DNA of 64,000 nucleotides from Agapetus fuscipes (taxonomy: Eukaryota; Arthropoda; Insecta; Trichoptera; Glossosomatidae): assembly GCA_951799405.1 (NCBI GenBank), contig OX637353.1, positions 6,758,001 through 6,822,000 on the forward strand, given 5' to 3'. Shown here piece after piece: positions 54,137 to 63,929 of this stretch (position 1 is its first letter; every line of letters begins with the position of its first letter). The position numbers and the translations under genes were made by a program. Below the pieces are notes generated by a model that was not told the origin of the DNA, searched no databases, and worked only from the letters and a program-made list of their open reading frames with translations.

Positions 54137-55788
54137 CTGTCGCCATTCCGCTAGGGGTGGCCAGAGCCTCTGCAGAGTTGCCTCCATTTTTTCCTATCCT
54201 TACATACCTCTTTCAATTCATTCATATCCATCACCTTTTTCATGCATTTTCTTCTTTTACGCTCACTTTGTATATCCCATTCTTTCACAATCTCCTCAAT
54301 CTGATCACTCCATACTTTTCTCGGTCGTCCCTTCCCTCTTTTTCCTTTCACACTTTCTTTGTATACATACTTTGTCAGTCTATCATCGTTCATTCTTTCC
54401 ACATGCCCAAACCATCTCATCACATTCTTTTGTACCTTAACTTTCACATCCTCTTTCAAATTACATTCTTTTTTTACCCATTCATTCCTAACTCTATCCC
54501 TCAGAGTTTTTCCTGTCATGCTTCTCAAATGCTTCATTTCCACCGTACATACTTTACTCATTTCGCTATCATTCACTGTCCATGCTTCACTTCCATACAT
54601 CAAAGTCGGTAACAATATGCCATTGTGTACCGCCATTCTCAGATCCATCGTCAATCGCTTGTTCTTTGCTATTCTTCCTATTGCACCGACCACTTGCTTG
54701 CCCTTACACATCCTATTCTCAAGTTCTCTTGTCATCTTTCCATTCTTCTCAAACATAGTTCCCAAGTATCTAAATTCATCCACAATTTCAACTTTCGTAC
54801 CATTCAACATGAGCGTGCATTCTTCATTTTCATCCATTCTGTCAAAAATCAGTACTTTCGTCTTACTTGCATTAATTTTCAACTTGTTCACACACAGAGC
54901 ATGGTTCAGACTAGAGAGCATTGCCTGAAGTTCCGCTGCTGAATCAGCAATTAATACTGCGTCATCAGCATAAAGCAGAACTCCGACTTTTCTCTCTCCA
55001 ATCTGTATGCCATGCCCTTCCAGATTCGCTTGTTTAACACAATGATCCATGATTATATTGAATAACCATGGGCTCATTATGCAACCCTGTCTCACACCCT
55101 TGTACACATTAAAATACTCGCTGTATTCTCCATCCACCCTGACACACGCCCTGCTATTAAGATAGATGGCGCGTATCGCGTTCAGAAGTGCTTTGTTCAC
55201 ACCATACCTCTCAAGCACACACCACATCATACTTCTATCCACCGAGTCGAAGGCTTTCTCAAGATCTACGAAAGCCGCGTAGACCTTTTTATTTACGGCT
55301 AGCTGTTTTTCGACTATCTGTCGAAGCGCGAATATCTGGTCTACGCAACCTCTTTCCGGCATAAAGCCAGATTGTATATCTGAGACCTTCTCCTGGGTGG
55401 ATAATCTTACCCTATGGATAAGAATCTTGCATAGCACTTTACCTGGCACACTAAGAAGGCTAATCGGTCTGAAGTTACGGCAGTCTTTTTTGTCACCTTT
55501 ACCTTTGTAAATTGGCACAATGACCGCCTCTCTCCAGTCCGATGGAACCTCCTTGACACTAACACACAGTTCGCAAAGCTCTTTCATCCATTCAATCACA
55601 CATTCTCCCCCCGCTTTCATCATCTCAGGTCTCACACCATCCACACTTGCAGCTTTCCCATTCTTTAATTCCTTTATGACCTTTCTTACTTCATCTTTCG
55701 ATATTTTCAAAACATTACCCTCATCATAATCTCCTTTCACAGTTAAATCACATTCTTCTTCACCAAAAACCTCGTTACAAAATATAGC
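54137..55788 (-). mobile_element. RTE-like LINE, 5'-truncated
   Basis: The minus frame from about 55,788 to the stop at 54,151 carries the reverse transcriptase and C-terminal domain. It ends in a hexamer tail. The endonuclease is missing. Related truncated copies are at 14,305-14,462 and 21,780-22,340, all on the minus strand. Confidence 0.88.
54151..55740 (-). CDS. LINE reverse transcriptase (partial ORF2)
   Basis: 529 codons from the first ATG. The frame really continues upstream (CNEVFGEEECDLTV), so this is not a natural start. Blocks in order are NGKAASVDGVRPEMMKAGG, RNFRPISLLSVPGKVLCKIL, AAFVDLEKAFDSVDRSMMW, YKGVRQGCIMSPWLFNIIMD and the catalytic LLYADDAVLIADS (YADD at 54,961-54,972). 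Then come FRYLGTMFEKNG, HNGILLPTLMYGSEAWTVND, VMRWFGHVERM and GKRGKGRPRKVWSDQIEEI. It would copy its own RNA at a nicked target. The 1.6-kb open frame suggests recent insertion, but without the endonuclease it is dead on arrival. Confidence 0.88.
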   Translation of the reverse strand: MKGDYDEGNVLKISKDEVRKVIKELKNGKAASVDGVRPEMMKAGGECVIEWMKELCELCVSVKEVPSDWREAVIVPIYKGKGDKKDCRNFRPISLLSVPGKVLCKILIHRVRLSTQEKVSDIQSGFMPERGCVDQIFALRQIVEKQLAVNKKVYAAFVDLEKAFDSVDRSMMWCVLERYGVNKALLNAIRAIYLNSRACVRVDGEYSEYFNVYKGVRQGCIMSPWLFNIIMDHCVKQANLEGHGIQIGERKVGVLLYADDAVLIADSAAELQAMLSSLNHALCVNKLKINASKTKVLIFDRMDENEECTLMLNGTKVEIVDEFRYLGTMFEKNGKMTRELENRMCKGKQVVGAIGRIAKNKRLTMDLRMAVHNGILLPTLMYGSEAWTVNDSEMSKVCTVEMKHLRSMTGKTLRDRVRNEWVKKECNLKEDVKVKVQKNVMRWFGHVERMNDDRLTKYVYKESVKGKRGKGRPRKVWSDQIEEIVKEWDIQSERKRRKCMKKVMDMNELKEVCKDRKKWRQLCRGSGHP

Positions 55789-55789
55789 T

Positions 55790-56122
55790 CAAATTGAGTT
55801 CAGAACCAAAGACGCCAAAATTGGATTAGCATATTTTTCAAATTGTATCATTTTGAATGAATGAACGGTTTGTTAAAAAGTCAAAACATGACGTAACAGC
55901 GGCTGTCATAGTTATCTTGATTACATAAAATGCGTGGTTCAAACATAGATTAAAATTAAGGTAACACTGCATTTTCATGTCGCTATCTTTTCAACGAATG
56001 TGAATGTGAGTTCACGGCTGTCAAGTTACATACACACGTACAGGGGGTCCCTAAATAAAATCATACTGCAATACTTTATGCAAATATGTTGTAATGATGG
56101 TATATCTATAATAACCTATAAT
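55790..56122. other. No gene recognised
   Basis: AT-rich, with no repeat family recognised. Confidence 0.35.
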
Positions 56123-56362
56123 GTATGTTGTCTTATGTCCATCAAAGGTTATTTCACATGAGCAATGTTTGTATACGAGTATATACTGGACCAATGTGTC
56201 TTATGAAAACGTAAAGCTGATTTTGAAAATACCAAAACAAATTTACACACTGTCATTTATAACGTTTTTTTCTTAGCTCAGTTTGTGTAGAATGTGATTC
56301 TTCAGACAATTTTATTTAAAGATCAAGTGGTAGATAAGCAAACAAGAACTGGGGGGACGGTT
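56123..56362. mobile_element. MITE family D, copy 3 (reversed)
   Basis: TGTCTTATGTCCATCAAAGG, CACATGAGCAATGTTTGTAT, TTAGCTCAGTTTGTGTAGAA and the right end AACTGGGGGGACGG. The other terminal repeat is eroded. Confidence 0.7.
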
Positions 56363-56404
56363 TAAGATTATTTTTTTAATTTATGTCCACAAGTGAGCGT
56401 ATGT

Positions 56405-56575
56405 AAATGAACATTTACACGTTGCATGTGTAGGTACATACAAAATAAACCAAACCTCACATGAACATAACCTGTGCAACTCGTGCCGCCTTTTCATGAA
56501 ATCGGGGTGTCATTGGCAAAAGTGAAGTTTTTACAGTATGGGGGGCCAGTCTCATACCAACCTGTTAGTTATGGA
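56405..56575 (-). repeat. Rep-A dispersed repeat
   Basis: CTCACATGAACATAACC, GAAATCGGGGTGTCATTGGC and TATGGGGGGCCAGTC. Lies head-to-head with the next copy. Confidence 0.75.
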
Positions 56576-56604
56576 TACACTATATGTGTCTGCAAGGATG
56601 TCTG

Positions 56605-56865
56605 TTCCTTGACTTATAGGTTGGTATGCGGCTGACCACCCATGTATAAAAATGGTTCACTTTGCCAATGTCACCCCTGTCTCAGGGAAGGACGGCAAGA
56701 TTTGCAGAGTGTATGTCCATTTGAAATTTGGTTTTTATGTTGTAGGTTCACATGAGGCATGTGCAAGCGCGAACTTGTATGTGTCTGGTTGTGAGAATGC
56801 ATGTAATGTGAATCTTCAATGTAACATATCTTTGAAACTTAGATTAGATTAGATTAGATTAGAAG
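56605..56865 (+). repeat. Rep-A dispersed repeat with (TTAGA)n tail
   Basis: From TTCCTTGACTTATAGGTTGG through CACCCCTGTCTCAGGGAAGG and GTGCAAGCGCGAACTTGTAT to ACTTAGATTAGATTAGATTA. The tandem AGATT run suggests a retroposon-type tail. Confidence 0.85.
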
Positions 56866-57004
56866 GATGAAGGTATATGCACATTTAAAACACTCAATGT
56901 GGGAAGGATTCGTCTCAGTTTCATCCCCTCACATTATCAGCCATTTTAAATAATGGTATTTGTAATTTTATTGTGATAAATATGGCCGACTAGATCTCAT
57001 AAAT

Positions 57005-57232
57005 ACGGTTACACAACAAGATGTCCAACAATGTCCAACGACACAATATCCACAGACAAACTGTCCAATCGACAAAATGTCCATTGACAAAATTTCCATC
57101 GACAAAATGTACCCCGACATAATGTCCACGCGACAAAATGTCCACCCGAAAAAAATTTTACGCGACAAAATATTTACTGACATTATGTCGATGGATGTTC
57201 TGTTAATGGACATCTTGTCGTGACACGCATAA
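57005..57232. repeat. Degenerate CGACAAAATGTCCA minisatellite with inverted end
   Basis: About ten units of the form (T)CGACAAAATGTCCA, with variants (CGACATAATGTCCA, CGACAAAATTTCCA), run from 57,014 to 57,180. The last stretch (ATGTCGATGGATGTTCTGTT, GGACATCTTGTCGTG) is the reverse complement of the unit, so the array can fold back on itself. Confidence 0.75.
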
Positions 57233-57844
57233 ATACAGCTATATGCGTTATAAGATTATTGTAAACATTATTTTGATACTCCCTGTATATGGTCTATATA
57301 ATCTTATCTGTAGATTAGATGAACAAAGTACGACAAACTCTCTTGTAATGCATGAATAATGAATTGTTTCCCAACTGAACGTTCCCCTGCAGTACTTCAA
57401 GTAAAAACTTTACGTTTTAACGAATCCTTTGCGTTTTACATGAAACTAAAAACAACGTTTCTAGTGATCGTTTTAGTTTCTTTATATTTGTGTTAAAATG
57501 GTATGATTAAATTTTGACGTAAAGTTTTATACTTGGAGAATAGGTAATAAATTCAAGATATCAACCACATACTAGCATTTGTCTAAACATACATAATAGT
57601 ATACTAGTGTAAGTCAATAGGACAGATTTGTTTCCATTTCAACAATAAAATTCTAATCTACCTACATGCAGAGATGTAATCTTAACACTAAAGATTTTTA
57701 GAAAATATAAACGAGCATAAACATTAGAATACATATTTATGAGTATTAAAACACTTATTTTATGTCGATAGAATAACTGCATTGTCCCTGTAAGAAATAA
57801 CAAGTCGTTAGATTTAATGGGATTACAATCAAATACTGTTGTAA
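57233..57844. other. No gene recognised
   Basis: AT-rich, with no repeat family recognised. Confidence 0.35.
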
Positions 57845-57849
57845 TAAAT

Positions 57850-57995
57850 TTTTTCGGATGCTAGATGAACTGTTATGGGAGTAGTTAGATAATTATCAAC
57901 GTTTCGTTGGCGGCGTAGCCAACGTCTTGATGAGGCACCCTTTCTGCATGACGATTGAGGATGAACATTCTCCCATAACGGTTGGTTCATCTCAC
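57850..57995. mobile_element. Penelope-like hairpin terminus
   Basis: GATGAACTGTTATGGGAG (57,863) and CTCCCATAACGGTTGGTTCA (57,970) are inverted. Between them the minus strand reads CTCATCAAGACGTTGGCTAC and GCCAACGAAACGTTGATAAT, the AAGAC-stem-GAAACGTTGA arrangement seen at ends of other Penelope-like families. Confidence 0.5.
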
Positions 57996-58326
57996 AATTT
58001 GAGAAAGAAATACCACAAATGCATTTTTTCAATGTAGTCATACTTTATCTATATTATACGGATTGTCGTCCCTTATTAACGTTGTCTAAAATGATTCATA
58101 AGGAAACATTTCTAGTTCCTTATCTTTTTCTCCTTTTTCTAAAATGTACTGAGCCCATAGGTACTTTTCACTCTTTGTTTTTCACAGTTTGTCAAATTAA
58201 CTTTTCACCTAAACAAGGTAATAATTTCAAATTTTGAAAAGATTTTTGTGAAACACTGTGGAAATTCATTTTAAAAAATTGATTATTTTTCAATAAAACA
58301 TTAAAAAATAAAAGAAATTAAAAACT

Positions 58327-58731
58327 TTGTTTTATTCCACTTTTATTGTTTTTGAGTATGTTGATATGTTCTACATTGGCCAATCAGGTAGAAAAATAGC
58401 TGAAAGGTTTATGGAGCATAAAAAAGCAATCAAAAACGTTTTGATTCACTCTGAAATAGGAGAACACGCGAGAGAAAAAGGACACAGTTTTAATATAGAT
58501 AATTTAGAATTAATAAATAGCTGCCAAAAAGGGAGAAAGTTGGACATATTAGAAATATTAGAAATAAATAAACATAGAAATAAAAGTAATATGCTAAATA
58601 TTCAACTTCCCGCCATTACGTCTCCTCTCCTAACAATATTAGCTCCGCCCCAAAACTCACCATCTCCCTCCCACATACCTACCTTGCTACCCCCTCCCTT
58701 ACCACCAATAGATCCCACACCCATGTCTTAA
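58327..58731 (+). pseudogene. GIY-YIG endonuclease domain fragment (Penelope-like)
   Basis: The frame begins within the inverted repeat, so the first 14 residues are not native. FYIGQSGRKIAERFMEHKKA, then IGEHAREKGHSF and LDILEILEINKHR, match the YIG strand, the catalytic R-x3-E(H) helix and the downstream helix of the GIY-YIG nuclease fused to Penelope reverse transcriptases. The upstream GIY strand and the whole reverse transcriptase are missing. After about residue 95 the frame becomes proline- and threonine-rich. Confidence 0.85.
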
Positions 58732-58757
58732 TTTTTAAGTTTGATTTTAGTAATTGT

Positions 58758-58799
58758 TGTTACCCGATGATGGAAGGTATTCCGAAAACGTTTGTAACA
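58758..58799 (+). ncRNA. Hammerhead-like motif
   Basis: Stem I TGTTAC (58,758-58,763) pairs perfectly with GTAACA (58,794-58,799). Stem II is GGAA (72-75) with TTCC (80-83), then GAA (84-86), AACGTT (87-92) and T93. The core reads CCGATGA, one change from CTGATGA, plus the extra U. Probably inactive because of the U4-to-C change. Confidence 0.45.
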
Positions 58800-59156
58800 T
58801 ACTCAAAAACAATAAAAGTGGAATAAAACAAAGTTTTTAATTTCTTTTATTTTTTAATGTTTTATTGAAAAATAATCAATTTTTTAATAATTTCATATCG
58901 AGATTTTATCTACTTAAAAACTTGAATTTCAATACAAGGCCACCACAATTCCCCTCGCTTGCCTCTACGGAGCTCATGTCTATGATATTCACTATTGTAA
59001 TATGACGTTATGTGCGACAGTTTCACTGGTATTCAAATAGTATGCGCCTGCTTAATAATGAGAAGTTATTGCCAGTATGCCTTTGTCCTATATAATTTTG
59101 TTTAAAGTATGGTTTTGAATGCAATGCGGTGCACGCTGCGGGGCTGCAGTCTTTAC

Positions 59157-59801
59157 CAGGGGTCTCTAAACTACGAGCCAAATGCGGCCCGTGAAAGGAT
59201 TTAGTCCGGCCCGTGGACTCCAATAAAATAATTTTTAAGAACAGAAAGATCGGCCGCGTGAACTGGCAACGTACAACGTACATACGTAGTCACCTGTAGG
59301 CTGGAAATGCTTAAAAACACTGTTTTTAAGTGTCTAATCTAATCAAAATTGCAAAGATACGTAATATTGGGGAGTTACATAACATGCATTCTCACTACCA
59401 GATAAGTATGTCGTTTAAGTTCGCGCTTGCACATTCCGCATATGATCCTACACCATAAAAGCCCAAATCTCAAATGAACATACACCCTGCCACTCTTGCC
59501 GATTTTCCCTGAAACAGGGGTGACATTGACATAGTGAACCATTTTCTACAGCATGGGTGTTCAGCCGCATACCAAACTATAAGTAAAGGAACATACACAA
59601 TAAACTACATTTTTACAATTAAAAAATAATCTATGTAAGTAAATGCCAGAGAAATACAAAATTATAATGTAAAAACTATAGCCCTAGTCAAATTTTCAAA
59701 ATTTTCCACCCTGGGGGACAAGTCACCCAGACCCTGTTGGCCCACCATACCACCTCAAAATTTTAATACGATCCTTGGCTAAAATAGTTTGGAGACCCCT
59801 G
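59157..59801. mobile_element. hAT element containing a Rep-A copy
   Basis: The 17-bp ends CAGGGGTCTCTAAACTA and TAGTTTGGAGACCCCTG are inverted with one mismatch. The flanks GTCTTTAC (59,149-59,156) and GTCTATAC (59,802-59,809) are an 8-bp duplication with one change. The interior has GCGGCCCGTGAAAGG, GTCCGGCCCGTGGACT and an inserted reversed Rep-A at 59,336-59,585. No transposase. Confidence 0.85.
59336..59585 (-). repeat. Rep-A dispersed repeat inside a hAT element
   Basis: ATTGCAAAGATACGTAATAT, CTCAAATGAACATACACCCT, CCTGAAACAGGGGTGACATT and ACTATAAGTAAAGGAACA. Confidence 0.85.
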
Positions 59802-60104
59802 GTCTATACCATTAGAAAGGGCTGTATCCCGCACTGAAAGTTATTTTATGCTCAAGCTCAAACATTGCGTTTTCCAACAAACGCATAGAAATTCAAAAGG
59901 CACCTCTAGTGAGCGTTAAAGTATTCAATGCATTGTACAAAAACGCTATGGTTGAGCTTAATTTTTTTATACTTGGGGTACTACAGAACAGCTGTTGTTC
60001 GCAAATATATTCCCCAACGAATAGTTTTACAAGCTCTGATTCATATTGATTGAAACTTGAAAATTTGGCTCCGATGTGCTATTCATATTATTAGTTTTAT
60101 TTTA

Positions 60105-60415
60105 AGAAATCCTGTGCGGGAGACTCCCTAGATTCTAAATACTCTAGGGGTCTATGACACTTGTTGTAGTGCCGCAGAGGTGTACGAGCTTGGTCGTCGC
60201 TACAAAGCGCCAATACTCAAGCAAGACCCAGTTGCTGTAAGGCTGGATGGACCTTTGGTGACCGGTCATTGGTAAAGGTTTATGAATTTTTCAACCCAGC
60301 GAAGAGCACATTCGAAATATAAATGGTATATTTTGTGCTCCGCCGGGATCCGAATCCACAACCTTCCATTTACGAGTCTGAAGTGTTGCCACTACGGACT
60401 ACGGACCGGTCCAAG
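60105..60415 (-). mobile_element. SINE-B, full length with LINE-related tail
   Basis: Read on minus: a head with GTGGCAACACTTCAGACTCG and GTGGATTCGGATCCCGGCGG, the body (CCGGTCACCAAAGGTCCATC, AGCAACTGGGTCTTGC, GCGCTTTGTAGCGACGACCA), then ACACCTCTGCGGCAC and CTCCCGCACAGGATTTCTTA. The last 80 bases resemble the LINE 3' end at 10,118-10,200. Confidence 0.85.
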
Positions 60416-60860
60416 TGTATAGTGTATTGAAAAAAGCATTTTTTTCCTTTAAAATTAAACATAACAACAACAAAAAGCTCGACCATTATAGAAGATACCT
60501 TTGTCACTGTTTCCAAATATGATCCTTGATAGACACACAGAAGTGCAGAAAAGATTTCAAAACCGAGTCCACGATTTGATGGTTAATAAGGCTACTCGAA
60601 GTGACAAATTGGATGGTTTTGGTAGAAACACGTGGTTGTAGGGGATAATCATCAATTTATTTTTTATTTTGACCATAACGTCGACCCAAGTTCAACACAT
60701 GTCATTGCATACACACAAGCTTTTGCTTTCGCATGAAGACATCCGGCCAGGAAAATAGTTTGGTGAATTGCATTCCTCTTCAAAAGTCTATTTAAAAAAA
60801 AAACAGCATTGAGAACTTGAAACAATTTAAAAATAGCTCTCATTAAAAAGAAAATTCCCT
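60416..60860. other. No gene recognised
   Basis: AT-rich sequence with no repeat family or domain-bearing frame. Confidence 0.35.
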
Positions 60861-60869
60861 TCAAAATCA

Positions 60870-61210
60870 TGTGTTAACACTCTGAAAGCGCTCGAGATAT
60901 TAACTCAACTCGGGAAGAAAAACTTTATTTTTGCCTTATGAATTCAGAATATGTTTTTATTTATTTAAAAATTCAAATGGGTAAAACATAGTTTAAATTC
61001 ACTTATTTATTTCTGTTTTGTGCTCGAACATTTTCGCCTAATGAGGCATCTTCAGGAGCAGTGGTTACAAATATTTTTATAAAAATAATTTTCAAAACAA
61101 CTTTTTTCAAAACAAAAACTATAAATTTAAACCATGTTTTACCCATTTGAATTTTTAAATAATTAAAAATGGACTTTCACTGTGTTAATAGATCAACACT
61201 AAAAAATATA
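60870..61210. mobile_element. Penelope-like terminus, inverted pair
   Basis: ATTCAAATGGGTAAAACATA (60,972) returns inverted as ACCATGTTTTACCCATTTGA (61,131). The end ATGGACTTTCACTGTGTTAA (61,169) equals that at 46,027 and 1-22. GAAAGCGCTCGAGATATTAA at 60,885 resembles the motif at 46,150. No coding sequence. Confidence 0.65.
61021..61060 (-). ncRNA. Hammerhead-like motif, intact core
   Basis: On minus: stem I TGCTC / GAGCA, core CTGAAGA, extra U, stem II GCC/GGC around TCATTA, GAA, AATGTT as minimal stem III, and C as cleavage-site H17. All conserved core positions are met. With 155-196 it is the best candidate in the window. Confidence 0.5.
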
Positions 61211-61711
61211 TGTTTTTATGTTTTTTTCCATGTAGGTACCTCTTTACAAATCTATTTAAAAAAAAACTGCTTTTAGAAGATGATGGCTTTGGAGATGAAA
61301 AATAGCACTCACGTGAACCTAATCAAGATGAAGTAATTTTGTATGGGTCCTTGTCCACGCTGCAGCGGCTCTCTGTAACTTCATAGCAGCAATCTGATTA
61401 GGAGCGCGAGAGGATTCCCGCGCGAATGGAGATATCGCAGAATGGCGAGAAATCCGCTCTAACTGCATTTCGCGGAATCCAATAAACTGCACACTAAACC
61501 TAATATAATTATTTTTAGCTTCGTCGCGCAAAGCGCTGTTCCATCAGTAGGGAAGTTTATTTTATACAGAGATATCAGTGATATGACACCATTTGTTCTA
61601 TTCAAATCTCAGTCCGTATATCAAGTTTTTACTGAATATAGTATGGAATGAACGGTTTAAGTTGTATACTCTGTATTAAGAAAATCTTACTGAGAGAGTA
61701 AAATTGGCATA
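61211..61711. other. No gene recognised; GC-richer block at 61,350-61,530
   Basis: The block (CACGCTGCAGCGGCTCTCTG, GGAGCGCGAGAGGATTCCCG) has a 70-codon minus frame without known domain and no convincing splice sites. Confidence 0.3.
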
Positions 61712-61970
61712 ACGTCCGCCCAGCGCTTGTTTAAATTATCTACCAATCCATTCAGACATGACCCTTCAATGAAATTGTCTTAAAAATCAAATTCTACACA
61801 ATCTGAGCTAAGGCAAAAACACGAGTATGATAATATGAGAGTTGCTTTATATAGTTTCAAAATCAATTTCCATTTTTCATAAGATACCTTGGCTCAGTGC
61901 ACATGCAAACATTGCTCATATGAAATTACCTCTGATGGACATAAGACAAACAAGCACAAATGAGATGATA
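61712..61970. mobile_element. MITE family D, copy 4 (uninterrupted)
   Basis: CGTCCGCCCAGCGCTTGTTT, ATGAAATTGTCTTAAAAATC, ACAATCTGAGCTAAGGCAAA, TCAATTTCCATTTTTCATAA and AGACAAACAAGCACAAATGA. Serves as the empty reference for the nest at 42.7-44.1 kb. Confidence 0.8.
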
Positions 61971-62734
61971 AGCGTCATAAAAAGGACTGATTGACTTAAT
62001 GAGTTTTCATTTTAATAAAAAATCTGCATTAAAATTTTTTTTGAGCCACAAAATTTTATGAACAAATCAAGAAAAACTTGTTTATTTTATTGTTCCTAAC
62101 TTATTTTCTTTACGTAGAAAGCCTATACCTTAAATTTTTATCAATCAAATCTAACCGTCTACACTAAATGATTGTATCGAAAGTTTAAATTTTTTTATGA
62201 ACATGTTTTTGTCCTCGATGTTGTAACCTCTCCTGGAAGTTATTAAATAAAAAAAAATCCAATTTTCTTTTTCTTGTTACATCATGAAATATAACGTACG
62301 AGTATCTTGTAACAAATGATTAGGTATTAAGTCCTTTTTATATTTGATAATTATTCACCACATGTAACAAAGAGTCTTTGTAACAAAATGTTGCGCTTCC
62401 CAGGACTTGCAAGTAAATTTTCTCTGAATGACTCACATTGCAGAGACACTCTCAGGAAATTATTTTCCTACATTCCAGTTTATAAGCGAGAGGAAATATT
62501 GACACTCTCCACGAGCTTACTATGTAATGCCTGGTTCAGACGGTTTGATCTCCTTAGTAGCGAGTAGCGAGTGATGAATGGCCTAGTGTCTACAACTTAC
62601 TTAAACCTGTAATGGGCATTTTCAGCTGAACAAAATGCAGTACGCTATTAACGAATTTTGATATATATTTCATATAACAATTCAGTTATTCTAACAAACG
62701 TATTTATTTGACAACGTGCTCCTTGTTGGTTGTT
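61971..62734. other. AT-rich stretch, no gene recognised
   Basis: No domain-bearing frame. CCTTAGTAGCGAGTAGCGAG at 62,556 is a short direct repeat. Confidence 0.35.
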
Positions 62735-62965
62735 GAGGTTGTATGAAGCTGATTCTCCATGTTGTATAATTTGGTTCACTTTTGCCAAAGCCCCCGTTTC
62801 AGTTTAAATAGTTGCAAAGCTTATGTTCATGTAAGGTTTGGTTTATTTTGTACGTACACATTCAGCATGTGTAAGCGTGAACTTAAATGTGCCTACTTGT
62901 GGGCATGCATTTAATATGATTATTCAATATCAATATACCATTGCAATTTTAATTATTTATAGATT
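62735..62965 (+). repeat. Rep-A dispersed repeat
   Basis: GAAGCTGATTCTCCATGTTG, TGTAAGCGTGAACTTAAATG, GGGCATGCATTTAATATGAT and a tail ATTTATAGATTATAGA. Confidence 0.75.
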
Positions 62966-62968
62966 ATA

Positions 62969-63030
62969 GACGTCGACGCTATTGTCAAGTGGATAAGACA
63001 TTACCACTTGAATTAGCGTTTTAAGGGTAG
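62969..63030 (+). mobile_element. tRNA-like SINE head fragment (SINE-C)
   Basis: GTCAAGTGGATAAGACATTA with CACTTGAATTAGCG parallels 5234-5286. No B box. Confidence 0.4.
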
Positions 63031-63829
63031 TAAATAATAGAAAAAAAACAAGTTTGCTCTGTGTAGAGGGTAAAGAAAATGAAATATACGTTACTCTTTA
63101 AATGGCGTAGTATTTAAAATACAAAAAAGTAATACGTGATTGCCAATGCATAAAATGCTTATAATTTTCTGAGCAGATTTTTTTTATGATAGCATTTACA
63201 GTAGAGACAAAACTAATTTATTTGACCACAGTTTCTGCATACTGACAGGTCATTTCTTGTCTTCAATAGGACGAATTCTATTCTCCTTGGTAAATGTTGG
63301 CGAGTGTGTGCGTACAGGCGAAACATGACGGCACACGCACACATCCACCTACTAGTTCACTAGCACACGAACCGTGTGAACGAAATTCAAGCATCGTTTA
63401 TTTACCTTTACAGCAAGGAAATTTTCCTTCTGGTTGCTTCTTTCGAGTAAACATCGTAAACGGAACTGAAAATCCTACGTATTTGTATAAACAGCAGATG
63501 TATTAGGCAAATGGAAATCCACATTAAAGATTGCCGTGAAGATTTATGTAAGATCACAGAGATGGATGTGAGTTATCATAATATTGGCTTGATTTTTCTT
63601 CGGCTTCTTATTTTAAGGATTTAAGAAAATACAGTGAATGTTACAGGCAGTAGATTAATTATTATTCTGCTTTTCAATTCAGACTTTTGATTCCAACGAT
63701 ATTTTAAGATATTTATTTTGTGTCTTGGGGAAAATTAAATTTCCTCCCACATGTAGAAACTCAATAACTATATTTTTCAATGCTTAGTATTGTTAGAAAA
63801 AAATGTGATAAACTCTGAAACTCTTGCAA
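63031..63829. other. AT-rich stretch, no gene recognised
   Basis: A 70-codon plus frame at 63,294-63,506 has no recognisable domain and no splice support. Confidence 0.35.
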
Positions 63830-63905
63830 CTTTTATTTGAAACAAGGGTGGCATAGGCAAAAGTAACTATTTTTTAAATATTAGACTGTAAACCTCTCCC
63901 TAACC
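63830..63905 (-). repeat. Rep-A fragment
   Basis: CTCTTGCAACTTTTATTTGA and AACAAGGGTGGCATAGGCAA match the GAAACAGGGGTGACATTGGC region. Confidence 0.55.
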
Positions 63906-63929
63906 TGTACTCTAAGAAAAAAATATAAT

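Larger units (their letters stand above)
58250..58890 (+). mobile_element. 5'-truncated Penelope-like element between 91-bp inverted repeats
   Basis: 58,272-58,362 and 58,796-58,886 are perfect inverted copies (91 bp). Between them are a GIY-YIG endonuclease fragment and a hammerhead-like motif. Inverted pseudo-LTRs around a truncated copy are characteristic of Penelope-like elements. Confidence 0.85.

Noticed and set aside
54157..54942. Plus-strand open frames opposite the RTE-like LINE
   Set aside because: Antisense shadows of the reverse-transcriptase frame, with serine/phenylalanine-rich, non-family sequence.
61319..61531. 70-codon minus frame rich in Arg/Ala
   Set aside because: No domain, no convincing splice sites. 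The GC-rich block alone is not enough for a gene call.
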